A DNA stretch of 7,706 nt from Thermodesulfatator sp. (GTDB taxonomy: Bacteria; Desulfobacterota; Thermodesulfobacteria; Thermodesulfobacteriales; Thermodesulfobacteriaceae), in contig JALWCD010000113.1 in NCBI GenBank assembly GCA_027036915.1, forward strand, positions 1 to 7,706, read 5' to 3'. A model generated the notes under the pieces. The model had not been told where the DNA came from. It did no database searches and saw only the letters and a list, made by a program, of their open reading frames with translations. This document shows positions 5,721 to 7,706 of the stretch, in pieces. Both the position numbers and the translations under genes were made by a program. Positions within the stretch are counted from its first letter, which is position 1. Each line of letters begins with the position of its first letter.

Positions 5721-6707
5721 TTGTATTTAGCGCGCAAACGTACTCCGCAGGGTTTTCAGTATTTTTTAAGAGTTTCCGTAAAGAGCGGTCCCTTCTGGCA
5801 GGCCCGCGATCTTCTCTGTCTGGGAAACGACCCTTCGGTTTATATTCGTTATCCCGGAGGTCGGTCTTTTTATGTGGCCGAGGAACTGGTGGAGGCCCTG
5901 CGAGAAAAGGGTATCGAGACCGACCAGTGGGAACTGGAGGAGATCTTTTTCCGGTTCGTGAAACCGGAGCTTCGGGAGTATCTAAAGCCCTATGTGGACC
6001 GTTCCAGGAAACAGAGTGCCCGCCTGGGACGCGAGGAACAACTCCGGGTTCAGGCCGAACTACACCCCTTTGACCGGCGACGTCTCATTTTTCTCAAACT
6101 CGGTGGGGGACGCGGGGAGGCCCTTCTCAGAAGGCCTCTTCCTTTTCTCAATCAATTACGGGACAAGAGCCGGGACGAGATCGAACAACTCCTTTGGGAT
6201 TATGAGGACCGGTTGAGGCCCCGGGAGGTGATCCCCTATCTCTATCACGCCTTTGCTCTGTGGGAGTATTTTCCGGGGGCCCTTACCCGTTACGTTCCAG
6301 AAGCCCGTCTGCAGGAGGAACTGGACGAGGCCTTACTTGAGGCCATCTGTCAGGTGGCCCGGGATGAGGCCTACCGCATGGGTCTGGGGGAGGAAGAGGT
6401 CCTCCGGGAGTATCTTTCCCGGTATGTCATTCTTTATTTTGACACCACGGAGGCGCAGCGCCGGTTTTTCGAGGAACGACAGAGCGGATCCTGGGCCCGG
6501 CGGGAGAGCCTGACCCGCGCGGCCCGCTACTTTGGGCTCTCCCCCGAGGCCCTTCAACGTATGTCCCGGAAAGAGCTATTGCGTCTCTTCCGGGAGCGGG
6601 CCAAAAAACTTCACCCGGACCGGGGCGGCGACAAAGAAGCCTTCATCCTCCTGCGCAGGGTCTTCGAGGAGGTGATGGAGGCCCTGGGATATCGTCGGCG
6701 GGGCTAG
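5721..6707 (+). CDS. Uncharacterised protein with C-terminal J (DnaJ-like) domain
   Basis: The last 65 residues (about 264-324) form a J domain with the invariant H298-P299-D300 loop, a preceding basic helix (ELLRLFRERAKKL) and a following helix (KEAFILLRRVFEEVM). J domains stimulate the ATPase of DnaK/Hsp70. The glycine/phenylalanine region and zinc fingers of true DnaJ are missing. The N-terminal 75 residues contain an aromatic block (QYFLRVSV, PFWQARDLLCLG, YIRYPGG, SFYVAEEL) that resembles N-terminal regions I associate with J-domain proteins of sulfate reducers. Residues 80-260 are charged and mostly helical, with no known motif. The start is probably TTG5721, since no ATG, GTG or other TTG lies in frame before the aromatic block and a stop is at 5697-5699; the Shine-Dalgarno is poor. 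There is no signal peptide. The gene is 42 nt after the ferredoxin, and its stop overlaps that of the convergent macrodomain gene. The client of this co-chaperone is unknown. Confidence 0.78.
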   Translation: MYLARKRTPQGFQYFLRVSVKSGPFWQARDLLCLGNDPSVYIRYPGGRSFYVAEELVEALREKGIETDQWELEEIFFRFVKPELREYLKPYVDRSRKQSARLGREEQLRVQAELHPFDRRRLIFLKLGGGRGEALLRRPLPFLNQLRDKSRDEIEQLLWDYEDRLRPREVIPYLYHAFALWEYFPGALTRYVPEARLQEELDEALLEAICQVARDEAYRMGLGEEEVLREYLSRYVILYFDTTEAQRRFFEERQSGSWARRESLTRAARYFGLSPEALQRMSRKELLRLFRERAKKLHPDRGGDKEAFILLRRVFEEVMEALGYRRRG

Positions 6708-7270
6708 AATTCTTCAAGCTCAAGGCCCTCCTTTTTAGCGAGCTCCACAAGGGCCTTCCGATAGGCCTCGTAAGCCTTCTCCCCCCAGAGGACCATGCGT
6801 ACCAGCCGGGGACTTTCGTTTTCCTTAAGGAAGGAAAGGATGGTCTTTAAAGCTATGGGTGCGGCTTCCTCGAGGGGATAACCGTAGGCCCCGGTGGAAA
6901 GAGAGGGAAAGGCCACGGACGCAAGATTGAGTTCTCTTGCGCGCTTGAGGGACTCTCGATAGGCGCTGGCCAGAAGGTCAGCCTCTCCACTCCGGCCGTC
7001 GCGATAGATGGGGCCCACCGCATGAATGACGTAACGGGCCTTGAGCTGCCCGGCTCCGGTCACCACGGCCTGACCGGTGGGGCAGCCGCCGATCCTTCGG
7101 GCTTCCTCCGCGATAGAGGGGCCGCCCCGACGATGAATGGCTCCGTCCACTCCCCCTCCGGGAATGAGACGCTCGTTGGCCGCGTTTACGATGGCATCCG
7201 TGTCCTGTTCGGTTATATCTCCCATGATCAGTTCCAGGGTCTTGTCCCCCAGACGGATCCTCACCCCCAT
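6704..7270 (-). CDS. Stand-alone macrodomain protein, probable (O-acetyl-)ADP-ribose deacetylase / ADP-ribosyl hydrolase
   Basis: The 188-residue protein is essentially one macrodomain of the MacroD/YmdB type, which binds ADP-ribose and hydrolyses O-acetyl-ADP-ribose or removes mono-ADP-ribose from acidic residues. Motifs appear in the expected order: G17-D-I-T20, D25-AIVNAAN32, G38-G-G-V-D42-G-A-I-H46, C63-PTGQAVVTGAG, YVIHAVGP (80-87) and the phosphate loop S125-T-G-A-Y-G-Y-P132. N32 and D42 keep the 10-residue spacing of the catalytic pair in MacroD-type enzymes. A strong Shine-Dalgarno (AGGAGGTG on the minus strand, 7275-7282) lies just before ATG at 7268-7270. The C-terminal extension (about 165-188) is Glu/Lys-rich. 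No ADP-ribosyltransferase gene is adjacent, so a DarTG-type toxin-antitoxin role is not supported. The gene is divergent from ogt. Confidence 0.94.
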   Translation of the reverse strand: MGVRIRLGDKTLELIMGDITEQDTDAIVNAANERLIPGGGVDGAIHRRGGPSIAEEARRIGGCPTGQAVVTGAGQLKARYVIHAVGPIYRDGRSGEADLLASAYRESLKRARELNLASVAFPSLSTGAYGYPLEEAAPIALKTILSFLKENESPRLVRMVLWGEKAYEAYRKALVELAKKEGLELEEF

Positions 7271-7274
7271 GTGA

Positions 7275-7282
7275 CACCTCCT
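7275..7282 (-). promoter_or_regulatory. Ribosome binding site of the macrodomain gene
   Basis: On the minus strand this reads AGGAGGTG, 4 nt before the ATG (6 nt from the GGAGG core). It fixes the start of the macrodomain gene. Confidence 0.85.
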
Positions 7283-7287
7283 GGTGT

Positions 7288-7317
7288 TTGATTGGGCCTT
7301 TTTCCTTATAATATAAT
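7288..7317 (+). promoter_or_regulatory. Promoter of ogt with overlapping double -10 box
   Basis: TTGATT (7288-7293) is followed after 18 nt by a consensus TATAAT (7312-7317). A second TATAAT (7307-7312) shares one base with it. From the downstream box, transcription should start near 7324, directly at the ATG of the alkyltransferase gene (7325). This AT-rich block stands out in a GC-rich window. Confidence 0.7.
7308..7313 (-). promoter_or_regulatory. Possible -10 box of the macrodomain gene
   Basis: Read on the minus strand this is TATTAT (5 of 6 to consensus), giving a start near 7301 and a leader of about 30 nt containing the ribosome binding site. The -35 candidate (GAAACA at 7336-7331) is poor. 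If real, it shares its bases with the ogt promoter, so the two could not be bound at once. Confidence 0.4.
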
Positions 7318-7324
7318 CCGGAAT

Positions 7325-7706
7325 ATGCGGTGTTTCGGAAGCCTGGAAGTTCTAGGGCGTCGGATAATCCTGATCCTCGAAAAAGGGGCCCTGGTGAGGG
7401 TCATTCTGGGGGAGAGGAATCCTCTCTCCCTTCCCCCGGCTCCCCGGGAAAGGCTTGAGCCCTTTTTCGCGGAGTTCCAGGCCTATTTCGAGGGCCGGAA
7501 GGCTTATCCCGACTGTCCCTTCAGGCTCAAAGTATCGGCTCTGGCGGAGAGGTGCCTTCGGACTCTGAGGGAGATCCCCCGGGGAGAGGTTCGGACCTAC
7601 GGCTGGCTGGCCCGACGGGTGGGGCGGCCCGGGGCCGCCCGGGCTATGGGCCGGATCCTGGCCCGAAATCCCCTGCCCATCCTCTTTCCGTGTCATCGTA
7701 TCGTGG
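7325..7706 (+). CDS. ogt: Methylated-DNA--protein-cysteine methyltransferase (O6-alkylguanine-DNA alkyltransferase), 3'-partial
   Basis: This suicide enzyme transfers the alkyl group of O6-methylguanine (and O4-methylthymine) in DNA to its own cysteine. The visible 127 residues include a short N-terminal domain (about 1-60, with a FQAYFEGRK element) and the DNA-binding domain. That domain shows helix-turn-helix elements E-V-R-T-Y-G-W-L-A, the arginine-finger helix RPGAARAMGRILARNP, and the active site P122-C123-H-R-I-V. The nucleophile is therefore C123. The window ends just after this motif, so the last 30 or so residues are missing. The start is ATG7325; there is no Shine-Dalgarno, but the -10 box ends 8 nt upstream, suggesting a leaderless mRNA. 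No Ada-type regulatory domain precedes it, so ogt-like is preferred over ada. It is divergent from the macrodomain gene, with 54 nt between starts. Confidence 0.93.
   Translation, partial: MRCFGSLEVLGRRIILILEKGALVRVILGERNPLSLPPAPRERLEPFFAEFQAYFEGRKAYPDCPFRLKVSALAERCLRTLREIPRGEVRTYGWLARRVGRPGAARAMGRILARNPLPILFPCHRIV

Noticed and set aside
6704..7270. DarG-like antitoxin of a DarTG toxin-antitoxin system
   Set aside because: No DarT-like ADP-ribosyltransferase lies next to it, and the motif order with GGGVDGAIH is that of MacroD/YmdB hydrolases.
7352..7696. Minus-strand open frame of 114 codons at the right end
   Set aside because: It lies opposite the alkyltransferase frame, which has a full PCHR active site and a promoter; the antisense translation is Pro/Gly-rich with no motif.
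1..7706. CRISPR array, tRNA, rRNA, insertion sequence or phage genes
   Set aside because: No spaced direct repeats, cloverleaf arms, transposase motifs or terminal inverted repeats were seen by eye; nearly all bases are in the genes listed.

Overview
The window looks like chromosomal DNA of a sulfate-reducing (or sulfur-disproportionating), probably thermophilic, bacterium of the Desulfobacterota/Thermodesulfobacteriota type. It carries most of a dsrMKJOP operon, which is diagnostic of dissimilatory sulfite-reductase metabolism. No oxidative-type partners such as dsrL or dsrEFH are visible in the part shown. Placement near Thermodesulfobacteria is inferred from the dsr gene order and the Arg/Glu/Leu-rich proteins; it is not proven. 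By eye the DNA is G+C-rich and fairly even, with no insertion sequence, tRNA, rRNA, CRISPR array or phage gene.

Layout. 1-3913 (+): dsrK (5' end outside the window), dsrJ, dsrO and dsrP, tightly packed and mostly preceded by strong Shine-Dalgarno sites, closed by a textbook intrinsic terminator at 3949-3986. 4023-5678 (+): a second unit with a CbiA-like glutamine amidotransferase, best read as DsrN (siroheme amidation), and a small dicluster ferredoxin with an Asp in place of one cluster cysteine. It is followed by a perfect 20-nt GC-rich palindrome. 5721-6707 (+): an uncharacterised protein with a C-terminal J domain. 6704-7270 (-): a stand-alone macrodomain ADP-ribose hydrolase, convergent with the J-domain gene and sharing a 4-base CTAG that supplies both stop codons. 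7325-7706 (+): the beginning of an O6-alkylguanine-DNA alkyltransferase, divergent from the macrodomain gene and cut by the window edge two residues after its invariant PCHR active site.

How it works together. DsrMKJOP connects the menaquinone pool and periplasmic redox carriers to the cytoplasmic DsrC trisulfide produced by sulfite reductase DsrAB. DsrN is thought to amidate the siroheme of DsrAB, and the ferredoxin is a plausible low-potential electron carrier for the same pathway. The right third switches to maintenance functions (co-chaperone-like protein, ADP-ribose hydrolysis, alkylation repair) with no obvious metabolic link to dsr.

Nothing here is clearly a new defence or mobile system. 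The best leads are the J-domain protein with a large unknown N-terminal region, the Asp-ligand ferredoxin, the KGGAGKT P-loop in DsrN, and apparently leaderless starts at ogt and possibly dsrN. No stretch longer than about 110 bases lacks a gene.
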